Source of the DNA: Mucilaginibacter sp.
GTDB taxonomy: Bacteria > Bacteroidota > Bacteroidia > Sphingobacteriales > Sphingobacteriaceae
Assembly: GCF_028288185.1 (NCBI RefSeq)
Contig: NZ_JAQBOF010000008.1
Span: forward strand, 248,001-312,000
Direction of reading: 5' to 3'
Length of the DNA: 64,000 bases
Each line of letters starts with the position of its first letter. Positions within the stretch are counted from its first letter, which is position 1. This document shows positions 39,301 to 46,432 of the stretch, piece after piece. The position numbers were made by a program, and so were the translations under genes. The notes beneath the pieces are model-generated. The model was not told the DNA's origin. It ran no database searches and saw only the letters and a program-made list of their open reading frames with translations.

Positions 39301-39672
39301 ATTTACACCGTTCTTCCAGCCGTCGTCTCGTCCTGCTACGCCAGCTTGGTCGGTAATATCATCAAACTTCATATTACCACGATTTAGATACAATTTATTC
39401 GGAGTCATATTACCCGAAAAATATATGTCTTCTAAGCCATCGCCGTTAATATCGCCAACGGCTATACCACCGCCATTATAGAAGGCCTGATAGTTTAAAA
39501 TATTTTTGTTAAAATCTTCTGTGATCTGATTATTAAACAAAACACCTGTTTTAGAAGAATCCAGTAATGTAAAGAGTGGTTTTTCTGTCGCGATATTTGA
39601 ATTATCCTTGTCTGAACGGCCACACCCGGATAAAATAGCAATACAGCAAATAGCTACGTAAATTTTTAACAT
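36346..39672 (-). CDS. FG-GAP/VCBS-repeat and ASPIC/UnbV lipoprotein
   Basis: A 1108-residue lipoprotein with lipobox LSGC (Cys17). Most of it consists of integrin-alpha-like propeller repeats with Ca-binding loops such as DINGDGLED, DVNGDGKLD, DYDGDGDLD, DLDNDGNLD and DANGDGHID, more than a dozen in all, forming two propellers. An ASPIC/UnbV domain lies between them (about 530-610: HFGLGGDKKIDSVRVVWVGG). Proteins of this kind are surface-exposed and of unknown function. It probably starts the operon containing the haloperoxidase-like gene. No catalytic residue can be named. Confidence 0.9.
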   Translation of the reverse strand: MLKIYVAICCIAILSGCGRSDKDNSNIATEKPLFTLLDSSKTGVLFNNQITEDFNKNILNYQAFYNGGGIAVGDINGDGLEDIYFSGNMTPNKLYLNRGNMKFDDITDQAGVAGRDDGWKNGVNMVDVNGDGKLDIYQCYSGKGDGDSRKNQLFINQGLDSRGVPIFKDEAESYGLADSSYSTQSYFFDYDGDGDLDLLLVNENIKALHDMDDAVIQKLKNSVDPQACSKLYRNDNGHFKDVTKEAGLDMSTLSFGLSAAIADINCDGLLDIYLSNDFSIPDKMYINNGDGTFTDKMRNTVDHISFFSMGNSITDVNNDGLPDIFTLDMLPEDNKRQKLLSSVDNYEAFNINLRNGFYYQYMRNMLHINNGNGTFSEIGQLAGISNTDWSWAPLFADYDNDGWKDLYVTNGYMRDFTNMDVIKFNESYFASINGEIEPRHVLDMLSNMPSSDVKNYIFKNNGGLNFTNKGVAWGVNIPSNSNGAVYSDLDNDGNLDLVINNINRSAFIYKNMGNPANHYLNVKLVGAGKNTGGIGALVTVFNNGRQQVIEEMPSAGYLSSVSAQLHFGLGGDKKIDSVRVVWVGGKQQVIKNVPANQLITLRQSEATTTYQKPAAVPPVFKEISSPLTSTQQPNEINDFKRQPQLVNPLSFVGPCMAKGDVNGDGLEDVYIGGDGKEAGTLFIQQRGGKYIKNQQPFVADKESQDADAVFFDANGDGHIDLYVVSGGYANFKDADPLFQDRLYLNDGKGNMVKATGALPAMLVSKSCARVGDFNGDGKPDLFVGGRNSGSRYPEPPKSFMLINDGKGHFTDQIKSIAPDLEYIGMVTDAAVIDMNADKKQDLVLVGDWLPISVFLNQGGKLKNHTDQYFDKQYTGWWNSLKVEDFNGDGKPDLVVGNLGLNSQCKVSDSEPAELYYKDFDDNGAIDPILCFYVMGKSYPYLTRDELLDQMSIMRGRFSDYKSYADAGINDVFTADEIRGAKILKTNYLATAYFESTASGKFKEKALPVQAQYSPVYTITTLDYDGDGHKDLLLCGNIYQSRIRFGRYDANHGILFKGDGKGGFKYVPEQQSGLKLKGDVRSVITVNNTLFVGINQQKMRAFKFKKSKL

Positions 39673-40027
39673 ATAGGGGTTCTAATATTAAGTATAATAG
39701 TCATTCCTTTCATGAAACAGTAGTTTACTATGAAAAATAGTGCATAAATCCCAGTATGGATACCGGGGAAAATGCACAGCAATAACGCTAACAGCTTCCT
39801 TTAATACTTTTATAATTTATAATGGTTTGTCGGTACTTAGCAGTTACCGGGTGTGTTATTATTTGTATCTAACAAATCAATGACATGTGTTAAATATATA
39901 ACATTATTTTTTTTAATTCATAAAAAATTATTACCAACATAAAAACAAAAAAAAAGACTGCCTTATTTAAGGCAGTCTTTTTTTTTGTTTTTATGTTGAT
40001 TACCGTTCTATTGAACAATAATGCATT
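39673..40027. other. Intergenic region between YtxH and FG-GAP genes
   Basis: Both neighbours are on the - strand. The right part is a 62-base palindromic terminator (39936-39997). The left part is AT-rich and must hold the promoter of the FG-GAP gene, but no clear promoter or operator motif is visible. Confidence 0.5.
39936..39997. terminator. Perfect 30-bp-arm palindromic terminator
   Basis: The arms 39936-39965 and 39968-39997 are exact reverse complements with a 2-base spacer; the core is GACTGCC/GGCAGTC flanked by A9 and T9. It can terminate in either direction and here follows the YtxH gene on the - strand. Confidence 0.9.
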
Positions 40028-40426
40028 TTAAGCTTGTTGAATAGAATCATTCACATCATCAGATGCGCTTTTTACTTTTGATTTTGTTTTTTCAACATGA
40101 TTACGGGCATCATCAGCAACATCATTTACTTTCGATCTGATCTCGTCTGATACGCCGTCTCTGTAGTTATACAAATCATTAACAGCATCGCTGTATTTTG
40201 ATTTAACCCGGTCTACTAAGTTACTGCCATAGTCTTTTAAACTGTCAGATGCAGTACGGGCCTTATCTTTTGCTTTGCCGGTTAAATCATCCGCATAACC
40301 AGCTAAACTGCCTCTTGTGCTTTCACCACTATCCGGTGCAAATAATAATCCTAATACCGCTCCTGCGGCTGCACCTACTAATAAGGCTGCTATAAGTTTT
40401 GATTGATCTTTCATAATATTGTTCAT
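40028..40426 (-). CDS. YtxH-domain stress-type protein
   Basis: A small protein of 132 residues from ATG 40426 (or 128 from 40414). An upstream in-frame extension would add non-conserved sequence across a repeat and is rejected. A Gly/Ala-rich membrane segment (LIAALLVGAAAGAVLGLLFAP) follows the start, and the PDSGESTRG motif is typical of YtxH. The remainder is a charged amphipathic helix (KAKDKARTASDSLKDYGSN onward), late-embryogenesis-like. YtxH proteins are membrane-anchored and often stress-induced; the molecular role is unknown. Confidence 0.85.
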   Translation of the reverse strand: MNNIMKDQSKLIAALLVGAAAGAVLGLLFAPDSGESTRGSLAGYADDLTGKAKDKARTASDSLKDYGSNLVDRVKSKYSDAVNDLYNYRDGVSDEIRSKVNDVADDARNHVEKTKSKVKSASDDVNDSIQQA

Positions 40427-40473
40427 TTGTGTTGCTGTTATAATTAATACAACAACAGTGCCAAGCTTCAATC

Positions 40474-40604
40474 CAACTCCTTTCGAAGTGAGAGGGGGCT
40501 TTAATATGTATTTAAAATTGCACTCTATGTTTAGCAAGTGTAATAATAACGTTAATTGCACCCTGCAAATCACTCCCTCTCCTTTGGAGAGGGCCGCGGT
40601 GAGG
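40474..40604. repeat. Pair of REP-like elements upstream of the YtxH gene
   Basis: ACTCCTTTCGAAGTGAGAGG at about 40475-40494 and a second palindromic unit CTCCCTCTCCTTTGGAGAGG at about 40573-40592 resemble each other (CTCCTTTxGA core). They bracket about 80 bases of AT-rich DNA. The second contains the inverted repeat CCTCTCC/GGAGAGG. This is consistent with a REP-type pair; no transposase is nearby. Confidence 0.5.
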
Positions 40605-40605
40605 C

Positions 40606-40639
40606 AAAAAAAAACATCCGCCCATTGGGCGGATGTTTT
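40606..40639 (-). terminator. Intrinsic terminator of the cold-shock gene
   Basis: The stem AAAACATCCGCCC/GGGCGGATGTTTT surrounds a 3-base loop. On the - strand it is followed by a T-run. It lies 25 bases after the cold-shock gene stop. Confidence 0.88.
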
Positions 40640-40664
40640 TGAATACGTCTAGAAAATATTATAA

Positions 40665-40859
40665 TTAAATAACTTTTACATTTACCGCATTAAGGCCTTT
40701 TCTGCCGTTCTCTACTTCGAACTCAACTTTATCGTTTTCACGGATTTCATCGATTAGACCTGTTGAATGAACAAATACATCCTGACCACCACTGTTTGGT
40801 GTAATAAATCCGAATCCTTTTGTTTCATTAAAAAATTTTACTGTTCCTTCTTTTTGCAT
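40665..40859 (-). CDS. Cold-shock domain protein (CspA family)
   Basis: A 64-residue single OB-fold protein starting at ATG 40859 (MQKEGTVKFF). RNP1 is KGFGFITP and RNP2 DVFVHST, the RNA-binding aromatic motifs of CspA proteins. An in-frame extension to 40913 is rejected because all family members start at this Met. It acts as an RNA chaperone. The 5' leader of about 100 bases could carry a temperature-responsive structure, not assessed. Confidence 0.95.
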   Translation of the reverse strand: MQKEGTVKFFNETKGFGFITPNSGGQDVFVHSTGLIDEIRENDKVEFEVENGRKGLNAVNVKVI

Positions 40860-41005
40860 TATTTTATTTATTAAAGTGCGCAAGGTACGCATAATTATCT
40901 GTAACAATTGCAATGCACAAGTAATTATAATGGGCGCTACTATAATACCCGGCTTTTATCAGCCGTTATAAATCGTATTTTTACGGTAGATCATAAATAT
41001 AAAAC

Positions 41006-41365
41006 ATGAAAAAAATCATCGGGCTTGCGGGCCTTTTTATAGCGGCATTTGCCATAACCTCATCAGCTCAAAGTATAACTGCAAAAGAAGCGGCCAAGCA
41101 TTTAAACGAAAAAGTAATGGTTTGCGACCAGGTTTACGGCGGTAAATTTTTAAGCAGTTCAAATATTACGTTGATAGATGTAGGTGGCAGTCATCCTAAC
41201 GAGTTACTTACCCTGATTATCAAAGGCGATGACCGCAAAAAGTTTAAGACAGCCCCCGAAGAAACCTTTAAAGGCAAAAAGGTATGTATAACCGGGCAAA
41301 TAATTGATTATAAAGGCAAACCGGAAATTATGATTACGGATACCTTGCAGATAAAACTGCAGTAG
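41006..41365 (+). CDS. Secreted OB-fold protein
   Basis: A 119-residue protein with a signal peptide (ITSSAQ, cleavage near 22). The mature part ITAKEAAKHLNEKVMVCDQV then LTLIIKGDDRKKF and GKKVCITGQIIDYKGKPEIM is a small beta-barrel of the nucleic-acid-binding-like OB type seen in many secreted Bacteroidota proteins. It has two Cys residues (Cys40, Cys94). No function can be assigned and no operon partner is evident. Confidence 0.6.
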   Translation: MKKIIGLAGLFIAAFAITSSAQSITAKEAAKHLNEKVMVCDQVYGGKFLSSSNITLIDVGGSHPNELLTLIIKGDDRKKFKTAPEETFKGKKVCITGQIIDYKGKPEIMITDTLQIKLQ

Positions 41366-41377
41366 TTGGATTATTTA

Positions 41378-41422
41378 ATGAAAGCATTTATTTTCGACCT
41401 GAACGGTACCATAAGCTGGTAA
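41378..41422 (+). pseudogene. Start-only remnant of a HAD phosphatase gene
   Basis: The 14-codon frame MKAFIFDLNGTISW has the exact motif I of HAD-superfamily beta-phosphoglucomutase-like proteins (FDLNGT, where the first Asp is the nucleophile), then stops at TAA 41420. Nothing of the remaining roughly 200 codons is visible before the next gene at 41478. It is read as the 5' end left after a deletion. Confidence 0.55.
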
Positions 41423-41477
41423 ATTATTAATGCCAAATTAAATATGTTGTATATTAGGGTAAGTTTATCTTAGATCT

Positions 41478-42245
41478 ATGAATAATAAATATCTGTTGTT
41501 ACTATGCGGGGTGGCCACATTATTTGCCTCATGTACCCGTGTTTATTCACCGGCGCTTTATCACCAGGATATCGCGTATCAGCCAAAGCCAACCTCGTTT
41601 GATAAAGAAAAAATAGCTACTTATGTTTCGGCAGGGATGAATACTTATACTAACAGTAGCTTTAACGATGCGGTGGTAAGTGGCCAGCTTAATTTAAGTC
41701 AGGGTATGGTGTTTGATAATTTTAACTTTTCTTATGGTGCTTTCGCGTCTTTTGGTGATTATCAAAACGGGTCAAGCGATACCAAATCGGCAGCTTATTT
41801 TAAGGACAAGTTTTTTGGAGCCGTAGGTGGCCGGGCATCCATTAATGCCTATATACACAATGATAGGGCCGACTTTAGGTTTATTGGTGTAGAGGCCGCG
41901 TTTAGCCATGAGTTTGGCGATTATGCTCCATACCGGCAGATGCTGCAAAACTTAGGCGGCTTTTATGTTGATCCGCGTGTTGATTTGTTTAGTATAGGCC
42001 TAACTACCGAAGTGATATTCCACAATCGCGATAATACCGATTTTCAACATGGCATCCGTGGCTTTTTAGGCACCACCTTTGGCCACAATAATTTAAATGA
42101 TACTTACTATACACACGAAACTGCCACTACTAAAATGTTTCGTAGCCTTTATCCAAAAGCCAGCTATTTTATAAAGTTTAAAGATTACTTCGGCACAATA
42201 GAAGCCGGTAGTGGGGTATTGTTGAGGGTGGGGTATAAGTTCTGA
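41478..42245 (+). CDS. Predicted outer-membrane lipoprotein, function unknown
   Basis: A 255-residue protein with lipobox FASC (Cys19). The mature part shows alternating amphipathic strands (GQLNLSQGMVFDNFNFSYGAF, FRFIGVEAAFSHEFGD, VDLFSIGLTTEVIFH) and ends VLLRVGYKF, with terminal aromatic residues as in small beta-barrels. No family is recognised. Its TGA stop lies inside the left arm of an inverted repeat shared with the converging lysA gene. Confidence 0.6.
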   Translation: MNNKYLLLLCGVATLFASCTRVYSPALYHQDIAYQPKPTSFDKEKIATYVSAGMNTYTNSSFNDAVVSGQLNLSQGMVFDNFNFSYGAFASFGDYQNGSSDTKSAAYFKDKFFGAVGGRASINAYIHNDRADFRFIGVEAAFSHEFGDYAPYRQMLQNLGGFYVDPRVDLFSIGLTTEVIFHNRDNTDFQHGIRGFLGTTFGHNNLNDTYYTHETATTKMFRSLYPKASYFIKFKDYFGTIEAGSGVLLRVGYKF

Positions 42246-42336
42246 CTAGGATTTTCAGGATGAAAAGATTATAGGATAACAATTATACAATCCATCTTAT
42301 AATCTTCCCGTCCTAAATCCTGATTAAATCCTAGTC
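42243..42336. repeat. Long inverted repeat containing both stop codons of convergent genes
   Basis: The left arm GACTAGGATTTTCAGGATG (from 42244) matches the reverse complement of the right arm (GACTAGGATTT, CAGGAT, AAGATTATA, GGAT blocks) with small gaps. The TGA of the gene ending at 42245 and the TAG of lysA (42331-42333) lie within the arms. It can form a long hairpin and may act as a bidirectional terminator. Confidence 0.7.
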
Positions 42337-43491
42337 TGAGTACACGCTTTGCACCCTATCACGTAAGTTATAGCCTGATGCCATCACCTCGCCATAAGCG
42401 CCTGCGGTGCGTATAGCTATCAAATCGCCGCGAAATGATTCCGGCAACTCCACATCCTTACGGAAACAATCTGTGCTTTCGCATATCGGGCCAACAACAT
42501 CGTAAGCTAAGTTTTGAGTTTTGAGTTTTGAGTGTTGAGTTAGGTTCTCTATCTCATGATAAGCCTGGTATAGCATTGGGCGAATTAATTCGGTCATGCC
42601 AGCATCCAACACCAGGAAGTTCTTTTTCTGGCCGTTTTTAACGTATAGTACTCTTGATATTAAAGAAGCACATTGTGCCACTAACGCGCGGCCCAGTTCG
42701 AAGTGAACCTCTTGTCCCGGTTTTACATTTAAAAAGTCTTTAAATACTTTAAAATAACTTTCAAAATCGCTTATGGTATTGGTATCCGGATTATGGTAAT
42801 CAACCCCCAGGCCACCACCGGCATTTAAAATTTTTACAGGGAAGCCATGATCTTCAAACCAGTCCTGTATTTCATTTATCCGTATACAAAGGCTTTTGTA
42901 AACCTCCATATCTGTTATTTGTGAGCCGATATGGAAATGAATGCCCAGAAACTGAATATTACTGCAAGCACGTAAGGCTATAATAACATCATCCAATTGC
43001 CAGGTGTTAATACCGAATTTGTTTTCGTCTAATCCGGTAGTAATAAAATGGTGGGTATGCGCGTCAACATTAGGGTTGATACGGATAGCAACTTTAGCAG
43101 TTTTATTTTTGGCTTTCGCCAGATCATTAATAATATGCAGCTCTTGTACAGATTCTACGTTGAAGCAAAATATATCACCGTCAAGCGCCAGGTTTATTTC
43201 TTTGTCTGATTTACCCACACCTGCAAACACAACTTGCTTATTGCTAAAGCCATGTTCAATAGCCGCTTTAACCTCGCCGCCGCTTACGCAATCGGCACCA
43301 AAACCAAACGACTGTATCATGTCCAAAACCTTTGGATTAAAATTAGCCTTCAGCGCATAATGCACATGAAAACCATATTTAGCCGAAGCAATATGGCAAG
43401 CCTGTAAAGTTTGGCGTAACACCTCCATATCATAATAATAAAAAGGTGTTTCGGTATTGTTAAAACGAGTTATAGTATTTGGATTGAACAT
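42331..43491 (-). CDS. lysA: Diaminopimelate decarboxylase
   Basis: Makes L-lysine from meso-diaminopimelate, a PLP enzyme of fold type III. In 386 residues it shows HYALKANFNP with the PLP Lys48, HFHIGSQI, NAGGGLGVDY, FELGRALVAQ and VGPICESTDCF with the conserved Cys. After YHEIEN, at about residue 316, an insert LTQHSKLKTQN interrupts the family sequence just before YDVVGPICES. At DNA level it is a 7-base tandem repeat (42511-42535) and it keeps the frame. It lies downstream of lysC on the same strand with a REPIN-like repeat between them. Confidence 0.96.
   Translation of the reverse strand: MFNPNTITRFNNTETPFYYYDMEVLRQTLQACHIASAKYGFHVHYALKANFNPKVLDMIQSFGFGADCVSGGEVKAAIEHGFSNKQVVFAGVGKSDKEINLALDGDIFCFNVESVQELHIINDLAKAKNKTAKVAIRINPNVDAHTHHFITTGLDENKFGINTWQLDDVIIALRACSNIQFLGIHFHIGSQITDMEVYKSLCIRINEIQDWFEDHGFPVKILNAGGGLGVDYHNPDTNTISDFESYFKVFKDFLNVKPGQEVHFELGRALVAQCASLISRVLYVKNGQKKNFLVLDAGMTELIRPMLYQAYHEIENLTQHSKLKTQNLAYDVVGPICESTDCFRKDVELPESFRGDLIAIRTAGAYGEVMASGYNLRDRVQSVYSD
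42511..42535 (-). repeat. In-frame heptamer repeat inside lysA
   Basis: The + strand reads GTTTTGAGTTTTGAGTGTTG followed by AGTTA: two TTTTGAG units, then TGTTGAG. It encodes the insert TQHSKLKTQN of LysA, between two strongly conserved regions. Confidence 0.8.
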
Positions 43492-43492
43492 T

Positions 43493-43647
43493 GGGCCCCC
43501 TCTAATTCTCCCCCGGTAGGGGAGACTTTAATTTTGTTTTAGTAAAATATATCTGTTAAATCTTTTAAACATAATAATTATTTGCTCCCTCGCCCAAAAG
43601 GGCGATTTTTAAAAGTCTCCCCTACCGGGGGAGATTTAGATGGGGCT
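43493..43647. repeat. REPIN-like inverted repeat between lysC and lysA
   Basis: The unit CCCCCTCTAATTCTCCCCCG continues to GGTAGGGGAGACTTT (43496-43529) and is repeated in reverse orientation at 43612-43645 with few changes. Each unit contains an internal palindrome (CTCCCC..GGGGAG). The spacer contains a further CGCCC/GGGCG hairpin. The element fills nearly all of the space from the lysA start to the lysC stop. Confidence 0.8.
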
Positions 43648-44957
43648 TAAAACAGCCTGCTATGCAAACTCCTCAAAGCTTCCACCTTATCCTCGGTTTT
43701 AACCAGTACAGATAAGTTATGGTTACTGCCTCCGTATGATATCATGCGCAGTGGTAAATGTTTTATCGCCTCCAACACCCGCGAGCCAAAACCATGCTTA
43801 TCCGCAGCAAAATCGCCAACTACGCAAATAATGGTATGGTTGGTATCTACCTCAACATCGCCAAAGGCTTTTAACTCACTCAATATTTCAGCAATGTGCG
43901 TGGTGTCATCAATAGTTAATGATACCGCGACTTCTGATGTGGTGATCATATCTATGGATGTTTTATAACGCTCAAAAACCTCAAACACGCGGCGTAAAAA
44001 ACCATAAGCCAGCAACATACGGCTCGAGTTTATTTTGATCGCTGTTATGCCATCCTTAGCGGCTATTGATTTGATCTGGTTTTTTTCGCTATCATTAGTT
44101 ATAAGAGTTCCCTTTGCTTGCGGGTCCATAGTGTTTAACAAACGTACCGGTATTTTATATTTCTGCGCCGGAAAAACGCTTTGAGGGTGCAATATCTTGG
44201 CTCCAAAATAAGCCAGCTCAGCCGCTTCATCAAATGATAATTGCGCTATAGGTTTGGTACCGCTAACAATCCGCGGATCATTATTGTGCATGCCGTCAAT
44301 ATCGGTCCAAATCTGTACCTCTTCGCTGCGTATGCCCGCGCCAATTAATGATGCGGTATAATCGCTGCCGCCACGGCGCAGGTTGTCAATCTCGCCAAAA
44401 GCGTTGCGGCAAATGTATCCCTGGGTAATAAATAGTTTATTATCCGGAGCTTTATCCAGTAAAGGGGTAAGGTGCGATGTGATATGATCAACAACAGGCT
44501 CATTGTCCTCATCGGTTTTCATAAACGCTAAAGCAGGTAATAAAACAGATGATATGCCTATCTCCTTTAAGTAAACGTGGTATAGCGTGGTTGACAATAA
44601 CTCGCCTTGTGCCAGTATAATTTTTTCTTCAATAGATGTAAACAGATCATTAGCTACGCCGCTTAGTAACGAAAAATGGTAATCAATAACCTCCTTGCCT
44701 TGTACTAAAAACTCGGGTTTGGCAAATAGTTCTTTTATAAAAACTTCGTATTTGCCTTTTAATGTGGCAATGAGTGAGGCGGCCTTGGTCTTATCTTCGG
44801 CTTGATAGGCTTGTCCAATTTCAACCAAACTATTTGTTGTGCCCGATACGGCTGACAGCACCACAATTTGCCTTTCTGAAGCATCAATAATGTCCAGCAA
44901 TTTCTTCATTCGCTCCGGACTTCCTACTGACGTGCCACCAAATTTTAAAACTTTCAT
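43647..44957 (-). CDS. lysC: Aspartate kinase (lysine-pathway)
   Basis: Phosphorylates L-aspartate at the head of lysine/threonine synthesis. The ATG at 44957 gives MKVLKFGGTSVGS (436 residues); an upstream ATG at 44978 adds seven residues. Blocks seen are KFGGTSVGSPER, VVLSAVSGTTN, LRRGGSDYTASLIGAG and WTDIDGM for the kinase, then two ACT-type segments (ITAIKINSSRMLLAYGF and INHT-like VDTNHTIICVVGD) that would bind lysine as feedback inhibitor. Monofunctional, with no homoserine dehydrogenase part. It is the upstream gene of the lysC-lysA pair. Confidence 0.95.
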   Translation of the reverse strand: MKVLKFGGTSVGSPERMKKLLDIIDASERQIVVLSAVSGTTNSLVEIGQAYQAEDKTKAASLIATLKGKYEVFIKELFAKPEFLVQGKEVIDYHFSLLSGVANDLFTSIEEKIILAQGELLSTTLYHVYLKEIGISSVLLPALAFMKTDEDNEPVVDHITSHLTPLLDKAPDNKLFITQGYICRNAFGEIDNLRRGGSDYTASLIGAGIRSEEVQIWTDIDGMHNNDPRIVSGTKPIAQLSFDEAAELAYFGAKILHPQSVFPAQKYKIPVRLLNTMDPQAKGTLITNDSEKNQIKSIAAKDGITAIKINSSRMLLAYGFLRRVFEVFERYKTSIDMITTSEVAVSLTIDDTTHIAEILSELKAFGDVEVDTNHTIICVVGDFAADKHGFGSRVLEAIKHLPLRMISYGGSNHNLSVLVKTEDKVEALRSLHSRLF

Positions 44958-45451
44958 TTTTTGTTCTTGTTTACCCATTACTATCGATATTCGATCGATG
45001 ATGTTTGAGGCGTCTAAATTATGATTTTAACCACACTATATTATATACTAAAATGATAAAAATGAAATGGGAGCTGATGATCGGATGGCCATGATAAGGG
45101 ATGGTTTTATAGCCAAAAACGTAAAAGCATTGATTCGTCACCTCAAAAAATATCCTAAAACAGTCTAAAAACTGACTAATACGTCAGTTTTTAATAATAG
45201 TTGGTCAGTTATTTTGGTAGCGAATAAAATAATCTTTTACTTTACATCAGGTTATTTTAATAGGGGTATTAAATAGCTATAACGAGCCGCTTGTATTATA
45301 CAAGCGGCTTAATTTTTTAGTGGGATTTCTATCCACTTACTGCACATAATCCTTCGCAATCGGTACAAAAAGCTTATCGTTATACACACACTCATCAAAG
45401 CATTCTTTAATAGCATTATTATAAGGTAGATTTGCCTCTTTACTACTACAC
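44958..45451. other. Intergenic region between lysC and the Smr gene
   Basis: The 494 bases separate divergent genes. They contain a 33-codon frame of unclear status (45067-45168), a hairpin AAAAACTGAC/GTCAGTTTTT at 45167-45192 that overlaps its stop, and a GC-rich terminator-like hairpin at 45284-45310 with a T-run on the + strand. A small RNA or leader transcript is possible. Confidence 0.45.
45284..45318 (+). terminator. Terminator-like hairpin with no upstream + strand gene
   Basis: AGCCGCTTGTA pairs with TACAAGCGGCTT around a short loop and is followed by AATTTTTT. The nearest preceding gene is on the opposite strand, so this may end a short transcript or attenuate the Smr gene. Confidence 0.7.
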
Positions 45452-46396
45452 ATGAAATATAAATTAGGCGACTTTGTAAGGTTTGTTGACGAGAAGATGG
45501 AGGGTTTTATTACCCGCATTATTGATGAGGAAATGATAGGTGTAACCGGCGAGGATGATTTCGAGATACCGGTACTGGCCCGCAAAGTAACCCTGGTGCA
45601 TGGCTATGAAGCCGCAGGAAGTAAAACAGTTGCTACAGCCGATGAACCAACAATACCGCAGGCCGAGTTTAAAAACAAAGGCGTATACCTGGGCTTTGTT
45701 AACGATGCCAAAGCAAATTCGGTAGTGCATTTTTATCTGATAAATGATACCTCGTTCCAATTATTGACTACCCTCACAACCGAGAAGCACACCTTTAAAG
45801 GAGAGTATGCCGGGATAGTAGCGCCGGGCTCATCAGTTAAAATATACTCGGCACAGTTGGCCGATTTGCAATTATGGCCAAAGTTTATGGTTAACGTGTT
45901 GTATTACACCACGCAAAATGTTGAGCCACCTGCACCGTTAACAATAACCGAAAAATTTAAGGCTAAAGATTTCGCCGGCAGTAAAAAGCAATTACCTGTT
46001 TTAAAAGAACAAGGCTGGTTAATACAACTGGATGATCCCGATTTTATAATTGACGCGCAACAGCTAAAAGAAAGCTTTTACTCATCGACTGAAGAAAAAG
46101 TGACAATAAATAAACCCGCCCGTGAAATTGATCTCCATATAGAAAAGCTGCGCGATGATTACCAATTTATTAATAGCGCCGAGATATTAAAGATTCAACT
46201 TGATTATTTTAATAAGGCCCTTGATGCCGCTATTGTGCACCAGTTGAACGATGTTGTTTTTATACATGGGGCAGGCAATGGTACGTTACGTCATGAGATA
46301 CAAAAGGTGCTAAGCAAACATCCCAAAGTACAAACTTTTATGGATGCCTTGAAAGAGAAGTTTGGTTATGGGGCTACAAGGGTGGTATTAAAATAA
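45452..46396 (+). CDS. DUF2027 and Smr-domain protein
   Basis: A 314-residue cytoplasmic protein. The N-terminal SH3-like part (MKYKLGDFVRFVDEKMEGFI) is followed by a beta-rich DUF2027 region (about 70-180). The C-terminal Smr domain shows EIDLHIEKL (about 228-236) and VFIHGAGNGTLRHEI, the DxH and HGxGxG motifs of MutS2-type endonuclease domains, which bind and can cut nucleic acids; some Smr proteins act on stalled ribosomes. It probably has its own promoter, since the previous gene diverges. Confidence 0.9.
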   Translation: MKYKLGDFVRFVDEKMEGFITRIIDEEMIGVTGEDDFEIPVLARKVTLVHGYEAAGSKTVATADEPTIPQAEFKNKGVYLGFVNDAKANSVVHFYLINDTSFQLLTTLTTEKHTFKGEYAGIVAPGSSVKIYSAQLADLQLWPKFMVNVLYYTTQNVEPPAPLTITEKFKAKDFAGSKKQLPVLKEQGWLIQLDDPDFIIDAQQLKESFYSSTEEKVTINKPAREIDLHIEKLRDDYQFINSAEILKIQLDYFNKALDAAIVHQLNDVVFIHGAGNGTLRHEIQKVLSKHPKVQTFMDALKEKFGYGATRVVLK

Positions 46397-46432
46397 TCAA
46401 TATGCCTATATTAGCTTTAAACTTATTAGGAT

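Noticed and set aside
40427..40573. N-terminal extension of the YtxH gene
   Set aside because: The extension is translated repeat/promoter DNA; family members start near the ATG at 40426 or 40414.
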